Virus record (IMG/VR): IMGVR_UViG_3300022921_000040
Location: 1-41,883 of that record
DNA from: a virus
Reading direction: 5' to 3' (one strand)
Length of the DNA stretch: 41,883 bases
Shown here piece by piece: positions 6,238-13,638 of this stretch. Position 1 is the stretch's first letter; every line of letters begins with the position of its first letter. The notes under the pieces were generated by a model. The model was not told the DNA's origin. It made no database searches and saw nothing but the letters and a program-made list of their open reading frames with translations. A program made the translations under genes and the position numbers.

Positions 6238-6407
6238 TGGAAGATAAAATTGTAGAGTTTGCTGAAAGCTTAGAGATCGACGCAAACGACTTAGAGTTAT
6301 TTATGGATACGGTTTATGACCCTACCAAAAAATACGAAGAAAATCAAACATTACTACTTAAGTTTATCTTGAGCAAATTTGTAGATTATGAGTTACGAAG
6401 AAGCTAG
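6237..6407 (+). CDS. Hypothetical acidic protein (56 aa)
   Basis: The frame from ATG 6237 (sharing a base with the upstream TAA) to TAG 6405-6407 encodes an acidic helical product (EFAESLEIDANDLELFMDTVYD). No family recognised. The 3' end overlaps the next gene by 20 nt. Confidence 0.55.
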   Translation: MEDKIVEFAESLEIDANDLELFMDTVYDPTKKYEENQTLLLKFILSKFVDYELRRS

Positions 6408-6561
6408 GATAGAGGCGTTAGAAAGCGAGCTGAAATCGGTGTCGAAAATGATAGGTTTTCTTATCGAAAACTACCCACACGTGTACTACGACGCTACTAT
6501 CAACCACAACATCACTATTAGCTCGTACATAACAGAGGGTAAATTCGACACCAAAGAGTAA
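6388..6561 (+). CDS. Hypothetical protein (57 aa), last gene of the first early cluster
   Basis: ATG 6388 to TAA 6559-6561. There is a helical acidic start (SYEEARIEALESELKSVSKM) and a beta-rich C-terminus. Its last codons run directly into the TCGACAYC repeat cluster; the string AAATTCGACACC inside the gene (6541-6552) is already a degenerate copy of the repeat. No family recognised. Confidence 0.55.
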   Translation: MSYEEARIEALESELKSVSKMIGFLIENYPHVYYDATINHNITISSYITEGKFDTKE

Positions 6562-6650
6562 AATCGACACCAAATCGACATCAAATCGACATCGGTTAAG
6601 TTATTGATTATCAGTTACTTACTTTAACTGGTGTCGAAATGTCGATTTTT
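6561..6650 (+). repeat. TCGACAYC repeat cluster with inverted copies; possible operator or terminator
   Basis: Three tandem 11-mers AAATCGACAYC lie at 6561-6571, 6572-6582 and 6583-6593, preceded by a degenerate copy at 6541-6552. Inverted copies GGTGTCGA (6630-6637) and AATGTCGATTT (6638-6648) follow about 37-45 nt later. The third repeat can pair with the last inverted copy (10 of 11 bases) to form a long hairpin ended by TTTTT. It separates the small-gene cluster from the replication arm. Reasonable readings are a transcription terminator, a protein-binding array or origin iterons; the sequence alone does not decide. Confidence 0.7.
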
Positions 6651-6698
6651 AATCTAATAATTACAAAAAAAATAAAGAGTAGCTGAGCATTAAATTAT

Positions 6699-6923
6699 AT
6701 GAAGAGTAAGAAGGAGACAAAAAACGACATCAAGTACAGAGGAGTAAGGTTGCATCGATCGGGCGGTCGTTTATATTGGAGGGCAGAAATATGTGTTAAT
6801 AGTCAGATAATACATTTAGGCAGGTACCTTGAACCGAAGGAAGCGGCTAAGGCTTACGACTTGTATGTTATAAAGAATGGTTTGGATAGAAAGACTAATT
6901 TCTTGAAGAAAAAAATTGCATAA
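6699..6923 (+). CDS. Stand-alone AP2-domain DNA-binding protein (74 aa)
   Basis: Nearly the whole protein is one AP2/ERF domain: YRGVR at residues 13-17, WRAEI at 27-31 (the three-stranded sheet that reads the DNA groove), LGRYLEPKEAAKAYD at about 40-54 (the packing helix) and a terminal TNF where the family has LNF. Bacterial and phage AP2 domains usually sit in HNH homing endonucleases; here no nuclease part is present. It is basic (pI clearly high), unlike the acidic genes before it. It lies just after the TCGACAYC repeats, which makes it a candidate for the protein that binds them; that link is inference. Confidence 0.88.
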   Translation: MKSKKETKNDIKYRGVRLHRSGGRLYWRAEICVNSQIIHLGRYLEPKEAAKAYDLYVIKNGLDRKTNFLKKKIA

Positions 6924-6924
6924 G

Positions 6925-7269
6925 ATGTATGATGTTTGTAGATTTACGACTATGGAATACACATTAGAAGAAATATGGCAGGCGTTCAGGCGTCACGAAA
7001 ACTCGGTTGACTTAGATACCGACGAGTTCAAAGCTTCTATTTACAAAGGAGTTAAGATGGTTAACGACGGCGAGCGTATATATATACTTAGTACCGCTTC
7101 TGATATTTATAGAGAAGTTGACGACGACATTTACTACACCTTTATTACTGAGGGTGTAGAGAATGGTGTAAAGGCCTTTCAAAAGAAAAGGTATGAGAGG
7201 CAACTGCTATCTAATATGCATAGCCAAAAGTCAAGAGAAACAATACAATCTAAAATAGATAGACTATGA
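6925..7269 (+). CDS. Hypothetical protein (114 aa)
   Basis: Unrecognised. I take ATG 6925, one base after the AP2 gene's stop; a TTG at 6916 and an ATG at 6952 (starting MEYTLEEIW) are alternatives. N-terminal helical part, a central segment with VDDDIYYTFITEGVENGVKAF and a basic C-terminus (KKRYERQLLSNMHSQKSRE). The 3' end overlaps the exonuclease gene by 4 nt, suggesting co-expression with recombination functions. Confidence 0.7.
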   Translation: MYDVCRFTTMEYTLEEIWQAFRRHENSVDLDTDEFKASIYKGVKMVNDGERIYILSTASDIYREVDDDIYYTFITEGVENGVKAFQKKRYERQLLSNMHSQKSRETIQSKIDRL

Positions 7270-8036
7270 TTAAAAAAGTAATTGAATCAAACGAAAAGTA
7301 CCACTCGTCTAGAGCTATCTCTGCTAGTGGACTAAAGGCGATACACAATAAATCTGTGTACCACTTTATCAACCAGAAGCCTTACACGAGCGACGCGTAC
7401 CAATTAGGTACCGCTATCCATACACTTGTACTTGAGCCACACTTATTTGATGAGCAGGTAAAGTTCTACGACAAGATAGACGGAAGAACCGCTGAAGGTA
7501 AGGAACAAAAGAAGTTGGTAGAGAAGTGGCAAGAAGAGGGTAAGTTAGTGTTCCCAGAGACTGATAGGGAGATGTTCACTATCATCAAAGACAACTTTGA
7601 CAACAACCCTACCGCATCAAAGTACGCTAAAGGTGATGTTGAGTTATCACACTACGTAGAAGACTTTCAAGGCGTGTACCTCAGAATACGACCTGACGTA
7701 ATTAACTACGACGAAGGTTTTATATCTGACATAAAGACTTGTAGAAGTAATACACCAAAAGCTTTTAGAAACGACATCTACAAGTACGGGTACCACATCC
7801 AAGCTACGCTCTACTGCGACGCACTAGGTATTGACCCAAGTAGGTTTATCTTCCAAGCGATCGAAACCAATCACCCGTATAGCGTTCAGTGTTATAGGTT
7901 GAGTGAAGACATGATTGAGCGTGGACGAATTGACTACGAGAACGCAATCATTCAGTGGAGAGAGTACTTAGATACTGGCGAAGCTCCACTATATAATTGG
8001 GACTTTATGGACGAAGAAGGTGTAATCATTTTGTAA
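7266..8036 (+). CDS. RecE-like PD-(D/E)XK exonuclease (exodeoxyribonuclease VIII type)
   Basis: At 256 aa this matches the nuclease module of the RecE/DUF3799 family. There is an SASGLK opening near residue 19, the structural motif YQLGTAIHTLVLEP (45-58, with H52), R142-P-D144, and the catalytic D155-I-K157 in ISDIKTC. A late QATLYCDAL helix supplies the usual Gln/Tyr. Such enzymes degrade one strand of double-stranded ends and feed a single-strand annealing partner. No RecT-like gene is evident; the next gene encodes an SSB-like protein, so the pair may perform end-resection and coating. Likely cytoplasmic and magnesium-dependent. Confidence 0.85.
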   Translation: MIKKVIESNEKYHSSRAISASGLKAIHNKSVYHFINQKPYTSDAYQLGTAIHTLVLEPHLFDEQVKFYDKIDGRTAEGKEQKKLVEKWQEEGKLVFPETDREMFTIIKDNFDNNPTASKYAKGDVELSHYVEDFQGVYLRIRPDVINYDEGFISDIKTCRSNTPKAFRNDIYKYGYHIQATLYCDALGIDPSRFIFQAIETNHPYSVQCYRLSEDMIERGRIDYENAIIQWREYLDTGEAPLYNWDFMDEEGVIIL

Positions 8037-8051
8037 AAAAACACTTTTTTC

Positions 8052-8082
8052 TTGTGAGAAATAAACATTACGTTTATATTTG
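8052..8082 (+). promoter_or_regulatory. Bacteroidota-type promoter for the SSB-like gene
   Basis: TTG (8052-8054), a 20-nt spacer and TATATTTG (8075-8082) fit the Bacteroidota -33/-7 consensus (TTG, about 19-21 nt, TAnnTTTG). Transcription would begin near 8089, leaving an unusually long leader of about 120 nt before ATG 8210. The other promoter-like boxes in this window that precede a gene lie only 15-25 nt from the start codon. Confidence 0.7.
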
Positions 8083-8115
8083 TAATTCATCATTTGGTTA
8101 GTTTTTTTTATGGTA

Positions 8116-8155
8116 GCCACGAACGGTTTTTCTAGGTTCGATTCCTAGCGTGGCA
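8116..8155 (+). ncRNA. tRNA-like T-arm plus acceptor helix in the SSB leader
   Basis: A T-arm CTAGG/CCTAG with loop TTCGATT (8132-8148) is directly followed by CGTGGC (8149-8154), which pairs with GCCACG (8116-8121). The result is a 6-bp acceptor stacked on a 5-bp T-stem, like the top half of a tRNA. The D and anticodon arms are missing; only a 10-nt linker (AACGGTTTTT) joins the two. A further hairpin GCCC/GGGC with an AAGCGGACA loop (8161-8177) resembles a D-arm, and ACGAAC (8119-8124) could instead pair with GTTCGT (8184-8189). This may be a regulatory leader, an RNA-processing signal or a degenerate tRNA. Confidence 0.6.
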
Positions 8156-8209
8156 CGAGAGCCCAAGCGGACAGGGCGTTGATGTTCGTACTTTAAAACA
8201 CTTTTTATT

Positions 8210-8878
8210 ATGGCAAGAATCAGCCACACTTCTCAAGAGAGCAAAAGCTCTAACCCCACTACTAAATACTTAGAGTGGAAATCAAATGACAAATGCTTCG
8301 AGTACTATGACAAAGAAGCAGGTCAAAAAGTTCAAGTTCAACTACCTACAAAGTTCTTGTTCCTGCAACACTACCACACCGTAAAAGGTTGGAACGATGC
8401 TTCGGAATCTGGAATCTGGTCGAACGAAGTTTACTACATTGGCACTGAGCCGATGACGGTACGTGCGTTTAAAGGTGGTGAAATTGCTTCGGGTCTTTAC
8501 AAAGACATCAAAGCAAAAGTTCAACAAGCAGGTGGTCGTTACCACAGATCGATTTACATTATGCTTGAGGACGGAACTTTAGCTAACCTATCCCTAAAAG
8601 GAGCAGGTGTAAAAGAATGGTCTGACTTTGTTGAGGCCAACAAAAATCTACTAGACAACCAGTGGATTGAGGTAAACGAAGCTAATGAAGCGAAGAAAGG
8701 GAGTGTTAAGTACTCTACACCTAACTTTGTACTAGGCAAGAACCTAACTGCTAAAGATTCAGCAAAAGCTGATAGCGTAGCGGGTGAACTTCAAAACTAC
8801 ATGGAGGGTTACTTCAATAAAGATGTAAACCAAATCGAAGTTATTGAAGCTGAAGAAGTGGATGACTTAGGGTTCTAA
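8210..8878 (+). CDS. SSB-like single-stranded DNA-binding protein
   Basis: At 222 aa, it has a beta-rich N-terminal domain with FKGGEIASGLYKDIKAKVQ followed by GGRYHRSIYIM, a pattern I associate with phage single-stranded-DNA-binding proteins. The linker is disordered and the acidic tail ends EAEEVDDLGF. The hydrophobic tip DDLGF is the equivalent of the bacterial SSB tail that docks partner enzymes. It would coat single strands during replication and recombination. The gene stands alone between its own promoter (8052-8082) and a strong terminator (8901-8929), which suggests separate, probably high expression. Start ATG 8210 follows a T/A-rich tract. Confidence 0.65.
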   Translation: MARISHTSQESKSSNPTTKYLEWKSNDKCFEYYDKEAGQKVQVQLPTKFLFLQHYHTVKGWNDASESGIWSNEVYYIGTEPMTVRAFKGGEIASGLYKDIKAKVQQAGGRYHRSIYIMLEDGTLANLSLKGAGVKEWSDFVEANKNLLDNQWIEVNEANEAKKGSVKYSTPNFVLGKNLTAKDSAKADSVAGELQNYMEGYFNKDVNQIEVIEAEEVDDLGF

Positions 8879-8900
8879 GTTAACCAACTAGTAATCTATC

Positions 8901-8929
8901 GGGCAGGCTTAACACACCTGCCCTTTTTT
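8901..8929 (+). terminator. Rho-independent terminator after the SSB-like gene
   Basis: A 7-bp GC-rich stem GGGCAGG/CCTGCCC around a 9-nt loop (8901-8923) is followed by TTTTTT, 23 nt after the SSB-like stop. It isolates the SSB transcript; the downstream DnaA-like gene must use read-through or a promoter I cannot see. Confidence 0.88.
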
Positions 8930-8950
8930 ATCTTATTTAAATACAATCAT

Positions 8951-9469
8951 ATGAAACTGAACGAGATTATTAGCGTCGTTTCTGACGTTACGGGTATTGA
9001 CCTTAGAGCAAACAACAGAAAAAGAAATGTAATATACGCTAGAGTTATCTACTTTAAGATAGCTAGAGACGTTACCAAGTACTCACTTTCAGCTATTGGA
9101 GGGGAAGTGGGTAAAGACCACGCAACAGTTTTATTTCACCTAGAAAAGAACTTCGAGGTAATTCAAAGGTTTGAACCAGAATTCTACAACGCATACCTTG
9201 TAGCTAAAGATATTGTGTATAAAAAGGTCATTAAAAAAGATGACTCTAAGGTTGCTTTATCTATTGAGGGTGAGATCGAAAAACATTATTTAGAGGTTAA
9301 CGAAGAGTTGACTAACGAGGTATCAGCACTAAAAGAATATATAAAAGGACTTGACCTTTCTCAAAGTGACGAAAGGGTATCTAAATATATTAGCCGAGTA
9401 CCAGAAAATAATTTACCAGAGTTTCTAGAGAGACTAAACAACCTAACTAATTACATGGCTAAACAATGA
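8951..9469 (+). CDS. DnaA domain-IV-like DNA-binding protein
   Basis: The first 75 residues match the C-terminal DNA-binding domain of DnaA. RNVIYARVIYFKIARDVT is the family's 'R-x-x-A' helix, and GKDHATVLFH (54-63) is the DnaA signature that reads the DnaA box (bacterial form GGRDHTTVLHA). The AAA+ ATPase domain of DnaA is absent. Residues 90-172 are an acidic helical tail, perhaps for partner binding. It overlaps the primase-helicase gene by 4 nt, so it is likely the phage's origin-recognition or helicase-loading factor. Domain call confident; role inferred. Confidence 0.85.
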   Translation: MKLNEIISVVSDVTGIDLRANNRKRNVIYARVIYFKIARDVTKYSLSAIGGEVGKDHATVLFHLEKNFEVIQRFEPEFYNAYLVAKDIVYKKVIKKDDSKVALSIEGEIEKHYLEVNEELTNEVSALKEYIKGLDLSQSDERVSKYISRVPENNLPEFLERLNNLTNYMAKQ

Positions 9470-11895
9470 TTACTATTTTTAAGAACATTAAAGAGACCTC
9501 AACCCCTTTTTATAGAGATGTCGAGTTCGTATTTGATAGGATTAAAAATGGTAAGTACGCTGAGTTAGTCGATCAAATTAGAAAAGAAGACGATAAATCT
9601 AAAAGAAACGAACTGAAGAAAGGCTTACCCGCTATATGTTTTAGCGGTCAGTTTAAAAAACGAGCTGACGACGCTATCATAGAGCATAGTGGGCTTATAT
9701 GTCTTGACTTCGACGGGTACGAAAACTCTGGTGTGATGTTGGAAGACAAGCACGCTATGACTGAGAACCCATATGTTATGGCGGCTTTTGTGTCTCCAAG
9801 CGGTAACGGACTCAAGGTTATTGTTAAGATACCTGCGGAGCCAGATAACCACAAGAGGTACTTCGAAGCTCTTCAAGACCACTTCGATTCAAAATACTTC
9901 GACGTTACATCAAAGAATATCTCTAGAGTTTGTTACGAGTCTTCAGACCCAGACATGTATGTCAACATGGATTCTGAAGAGTGGACTGAGTTGTCTGAGT
10001 TGGAGGGTAAACCTATTGATAAATACGACCTCAATACAACGATACCAGTTACAGACGAGGGGGTAATTATCGAGAGACTTATGAAGTGGTGGAACAGAAA
10101 GTATGGGTTGGTTGATGGTGAGCGTAACCACAACGTATTTATACTTGCTTCTGCTTTCAATGAGTTTGGTATTACTAAAACCACTGCTGAGATATTTATG
10201 TCTAGCATGGCTCAGTCGGACTTTCCTATGACAGAAATTAGAACTACAATAAACTCAGCGTATAGCAACGCTAGTGCGTTTGGGACAAAGTTCTACGAGG
10301 ATGAGGCGCAACTTCAAAACATCAGAAAAAAAATAAAGAGTGGAGCATCCTCTAGCGAAATAAAGAAAGACCTGCGCAGACTTGAGATCGATGAAGGTAA
10401 CCTAAACGAGGTGTACGAGGCTATCGAAAAAACCTCTGGAGTGGATAAGTTCTGGAGCGTTTCAGATAAGGGAGCTGTGTCTCTACAACACTTTTTATTC
10501 AAAGAGTTTTTAGAAGACAACGGGTTTTACAAGTTCACTCCTCACGGCTCAGACAAATACATATTTGTTCGTGTAACCAACAACCTTATTGATAAGGCTT
10601 CAGAAGAAGAGGTAAAAGATTTTGTGCTTAACTATGTGTTAGAGAAGGGAGACATGATTGTCTACAATTTCTTTGCTGACAAGACACGTTATTTCAAAGA
10701 AGACTTCTTGTCGTTCTTGGATACAGTAAACATTCACTTTGTTGAGGATACGAAGTACGAGTCGTTTATTTACTTCAGAAACTGTGCGCTTCGTGTAACA
10801 AAAAAAGATATTGATTCGATCGACTATATTGACTTAGGCGGTTACGTTTGGCGTGACCAAGTTATCGATAGGGACTGGAGTGTAGTAGACGTTGAAAACT
10901 GCGACTTCAAAACCTTTATCAATAACATATCTGGAAACGAAGATGAGCGTATTAAGTCTATTGAGTCCGCTATCGGGTTCTTGATGAGCAGTTACAAGGA
11001 TCCAGGTTATTGTCCTTCAATAATTCTTAATGACGAGGAAATGTCTAACGACCCAGAAGGTGGTACCGGTAAAGGTATATTTGCTCAAGCGATAAGCAAG
11101 ATGAAGAAAGTTTCTTACATAGATGGTAAGGCATTTTCTTTTGACAAGTCCTTCGCTTACCAGACGATATCTACCGACACTCAAGTGGTTACTTTTGATG
11201 ACGTTAAGAAAGGTTTTGACTTCGAAAGACTATTCTCAGTTATTACTGAGGGTATTACTATTGAGAAGAAAAACAAGGACGCTATCAGCATACCATTCAG
11301 GTACTCACCTAAGATTATCATTACTACTAACTACACAGTTAGGGGTACGGGTAACTCTTTCGTTAGACGTAAGTTCGAGTTGGAGCTAAAGCAATACTAT
11401 AAAGCAGACTTCACTCCAGTTGATGAGTTTGGTAAGCGTTTGTTTGACGAGTGGTCAGACGAAGAGTGGGTGGTGTTTGACAACTATATGATAAACAACC
11501 TACAATTCTTCTTACGTCACGGGCTTATCGTTTCACAATCTAAGAACAGTAAGATTAAGAAGCTTGGTCAGGAGACACGACAAGAGTTTATTGAGTGGTG
11601 TGGATTAGTTGATGGGTCTATTAAGTCAGACTTAATTGTTTACGACAAACGAATATTTAAGGACGACTTGTATAACGACTTTATACTTGACAACCCTGAT
11701 TACGCTCCTAAAGCTAAGTACACTATATCCAGAACTCTTTTCTACAAGTGGCTTGACCTATACGGTAAATTCTTAGATAACGTAGAGGTTACTGATGGAA
11801 GAGAGAAGATGGGTAGATGGATTATGTTTAACTCTAAAAAAGAAGTAGATGTTTCCGAGCTCAGAAGAGATGACGACGATATGTTCGAATTTTAA
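9466..11895 (+). CDS. Primase-helicase: VirE/BT4734-like AEP domain plus SF3-type helicase
   Basis: At 809 aa. The N-terminal part (about residues 15-175) resembles the VirE/BT4734-like N-terminal domain: CFSGQF near 58-63, LICLDFDGY (78-85) with the DxD pair D81/D83, and SPSGNGLK (110-117), features of archaeo-eukaryotic-type primases. The C-terminal half is a superfamily-3/D5-like ATPase with Walker A GGTGKG (532-537), Walker B-type VVTFDDV and a sensor-like IIITTNY. Such fusions prime and unwind DNA as replicative hexamers. Start overlaps the DnaA-like gene (ATGA). The C-terminus is highly acidic (RRDDDDMFEF). Confidence 0.85.
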   Translation: MITIFKNIKETSTPFYRDVEFVFDRIKNGKYAELVDQIRKEDDKSKRNELKKGLPAICFSGQFKKRADDAIIEHSGLICLDFDGYENSGVMLEDKHAMTENPYVMAAFVSPSGNGLKVIVKIPAEPDNHKRYFEALQDHFDSKYFDVTSKNISRVCYESSDPDMYVNMDSEEWTELSELEGKPIDKYDLNTTIPVTDEGVIIERLMKWWNRKYGLVDGERNHNVFILASAFNEFGITKTTAEIFMSSMAQSDFPMTEIRTTINSAYSNASAFGTKFYEDEAQLQNIRKKIKSGASSSEIKKDLRRLEIDEGNLNEVYEAIEKTSGVDKFWSVSDKGAVSLQHFLFKEFLEDNGFYKFTPHGSDKYIFVRVTNNLIDKASEEEVKDFVLNYVLEKGDMIVYNFFADKTRYFKEDFLSFLDTVNIHFVEDTKYESFIYFRNCALRVTKKDIDSIDYIDLGGYVWRDQVIDRDWSVVDVENCDFKTFINNISGNEDERIKSIESAIGFLMSSYKDPGYCPSIILNDEEMSNDPEGGTGKGIFAQAISKMKKVSYIDGKAFSFDKSFAYQTISTDTQVVTFDDVKKGFDFERLFSVITEGITIEKKNKDAISIPFRYSPKIIITTNYTVRGTGNSFVRRKFELELKQYYKADFTPVDEFGKRLFDEWSDEEWVVFDNYMINNLQFFLRHGLIVSQSKNSKIKKLGQETRQEFIEWCGLVDGSIKSDLIVYDKRIFKDDLYNDFILDNPDYAPKAKYTISRTLFYKWLDLYGKFLDNVEVTDGREKMGRWIMFNSKKEVDVSELRRDDDDMFEF

Positions 11896-12160
11896 TTGGT
11901 GCGTAGAGAATGACTTCCAAGTAACCATCCAACCTGTTGAGTGGATACCCGACAGGTACGGTGGTTACTACGGAAGTAAAGAGTGCCAAATACATATCCG
12001 TAAAGGTGGTATAACTACTGAGGGTAAAGACTTCATTTACAAGGATGGAGTTAAGTATACCAGTAAAGTAACAGTAGGAAGTAAGATTTATAAAGATAGT
12101 ACAGAAGCAGCAGTAGCCTGTTGGGATGTGTACGCAAAACTAAGAGAAAGATATGGTTGA
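11849..12160 (+). CDS. Hypothetical protein (103 aa)
   Basis: Unrecognised. The core shows short beta strands (FQVTIQPVEWIPDRYGGYYG), several Gly/Tyr turns and a C-terminal helix (STEAAVACWDVYAKLRERYG). The start is uncertain: ATG 11849 overlaps the primase-helicase by 47 nt and has an A-rich upstream tract, while in-frame ATG 11870 would reduce the overlap to 26 nt. The stop overlaps the SNF2-type helicase start by 8 nt, so it may cooperate with that enzyme. Confidence 0.65.
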   Translation: MFPSSEEMTTICSNFNWCVENDFQVTIQPVEWIPDRYGGYYGSKECQIHIRKGGITTEGKDFIYKDGVKYTSKVTVGSKIYKDSTEAAVACWDVYAKLRERYG

Positions 12161-13385
12161 GTTTAGGGACTACCAAAAAGATATTATTTCCAGAGGCTAC
12201 CAGATACTTCGTGAAAAGCGAATGTTGTATTTGGCTATGGAGGTTAGAACTGGTAAGACACTTACTAGTTTAGGTATCGCAGACACATTAGCTTGTGGTT
12301 ACAACGTACTTTTTGTTACAAAGAAAAAAGCTATACCTAACATTCAAGACGACTACGATCTCTTGAAACCTAGCTTTAAGATAACTATAATAAACTACGA
12401 GAGCCTACATAAGGTTTCTGAAAAAGGTTGGCACACTATTATTGTAGACGAGGCACATTCTCTAGGTGCGTTTCCTAAACCTAGCTCTAGAGCAAAGCTT
12501 GTCAAGAAGATGATGGTAGTGAACAACCCGTACGTAATCTTCCTTTCTGGTACTCCAACACCTGAATCGTACTCTCAGATGTACCATCAGGTGTATGGGG
12601 TTTCCAACAACCCATTCTCGGAGTACAAGAGTTTCTACAAGTTTGCAAAGGACTACGTTAATGTTACCCAGAAAAAAATCAATGGGTTCAATATCAATGA
12701 CTATTCCGATGGTCGGAAAGAAATTCCGGAAGCAATGGAGCCTTATACAATTTCTTACACACAAAAAGAAGCGGGGTTTGAGTCATCGATTGAGGAAGAA
12801 ATCATTGAGGTTCCTATTAAACAATCTACCTATGAACTTTGTAGTAGGCTAAAAAGAGATTTAGTTGTAGAAGGTAAAGAAGAAGTTATTCTTGCTGACA
12901 CTGGAGTTAAACTAATGTCTAAGCTACACCAGATGTATAGTGGAACTGTTAAGTTTGAGAGTGGTAATAGTGCTGTGCTAGACACTAGTAAGGCTGAATA
13001 TATAAAGTGGAGGTTTACTGATAATAGGTTGGGAATCTTCTACAAGTTCAAAGCTGAGCTTGATGCTATCAAACAAGTTTTTGGTGATGAGGTTTGCACT
13101 ACACTAGAAGACTTTGACTCTGGAAAAGCTAAACACATAGCGCTTCAGATTGTATCTGGTAGAGAAGGTATATCACTTCGTAACGCTGACTTCATTGTTT
13201 TCTACAACATAGATTTCAGTGCTACAAGCTACTGGCAAGCTCGTGATCGAATGACAACTAAAGACCGAAAATACAATAAGGTATATTGGTTGTTTTCTAA
13301 AAACGGAATTGAGAAAAAAGTTTACAGAGCTGTGTCAAACAAAAAGGATTATACCCTCAGACACTTCAGAAAAGATTTTTCTTAA
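12153..13385 (+). CDS. SNF2-type superfamily-2 helicase
   Basis: At 410 aa this is a compact two-lobe SF2 motor. FRDYQKDII at the start is the Q-like motif I front, MEVRTGKT (29-36) is Walker A, VDEAH (98-102) is motif II and LSGTPTPES is motif III (about 130). REGISLRNADFIVFYN and WQARDRM, near 340-365, are motifs V and VI. The Walker A lacks the usual GxGKT glycine (E-V-R-T-G-K-T). It lacks any chromatin-specific domain, as expected for phage versions that act on replication or recombination intermediates. The VRR-NUC gene follows after 9 nt. Confidence 0.88.
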   Translation: MVEFRDYQKDIISRGYQILREKRMLYLAMEVRTGKTLTSLGIADTLACGYNVLFVTKKKAIPNIQDDYDLLKPSFKITIINYESLHKVSEKGWHTIIVDEAHSLGAFPKPSSRAKLVKKMMVVNNPYVIFLSGTPTPESYSQMYHQVYGVSNNPFSEYKSFYKFAKDYVNVTQKKINGFNINDYSDGRKEIPEAMEPYTISYTQKEAGFESSIEEEIIEVPIKQSTYELCSRLKRDLVVEGKEEVILADTGVKLMSKLHQMYSGTVKFESGNSAVLDTSKAEYIKWRFTDNRLGIFYKFKAELDAIKQVFGDEVCTTLEDFDSGKAKHIALQIVSGREGISLRNADFIVFYNIDFSATSYWQARDRMTTKDRKYNKVYWLFSKNGIEKKVYRAVSNKKDYTLRHFRKDFS

Positions 13386-13394
13386 ATTTGTTAT

Positions 13395-13637
13395 ATGACT
13401 GAGCAACAGATACAAAAGAAAAGGATAGACCAACTTGAAAAGCAAGGGTATTATGTTCTGAAGCTTGTCAAAACAAATAAAAATGGTATACCAGATGTGT
13501 TGGGAATACACCCTGACGGGCGTGTGATTTTTTCAGAGATTAAAACACCTAACGGTAAGCTTAGTAAAATACAAGAGTATAGATTAAAAGAACTAGGTAA
13601 GTATGGATTCACAACTGAGGTTTACAGAGGAGAATAG
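13395..13637 (+). CDS. VRR-NUC-domain nuclease (80 aa)
   Basis: This is a minimal PD-(D/E)XK nuclease of the VRR-NUC family. GIPDVLGIHPDG (31-42) carries the catalytic D34, and FSEIKTPNGKLSKIQ carries E48-x-K50 and the late Q60. Stand-alone phage members cut branched or structured DNA; here it directly follows the SNF2-type helicase. This gene pairing occurs widely in phages and suggests the two act together on replication forks or junctions (inference). The 80-residue length is normal for the single-domain form. Confidence 0.88.
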   Translation: MTEQQIQKKRIDQLEKQGYYVLKLVKTNKNGIPDVLGIHPDGRVIFSEIKTPNGKLSKIQEYRLKELGKYGFTTEVYRGE

Positions 13638-13638
13638 T

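Noticed and set aside
6561-6593. A CRISPR array
   Set aside because: The 11-nt repeats are directly adjacent without spacers, and inverted copies follow; this does not resemble CRISPR.
8130-8156. An attP site matching a host tRNA 3' end
   Set aside because: The complementary 5' acceptor strand is also present, which an att core does not need, and no integrase gene is visible in the window.
8111-8191. A complete or circularly permuted tRNA gene
   Set aside because: The T-arm and acceptor are present, and a D-arm-like hairpin follows, but no anticodon arm forms and no 5' acceptor strand follows the 3' half, so neither normal nor permuted order gives a full cloverleaf.
13383-13390. TAAATTTG as a promoter for the VRR-NUC gene
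   Set aside because: Only 4 nt separate it from the ATG at 13395 and it overlaps the helicase stop; there is no -33 element. Expected start would fall inside the coding region.
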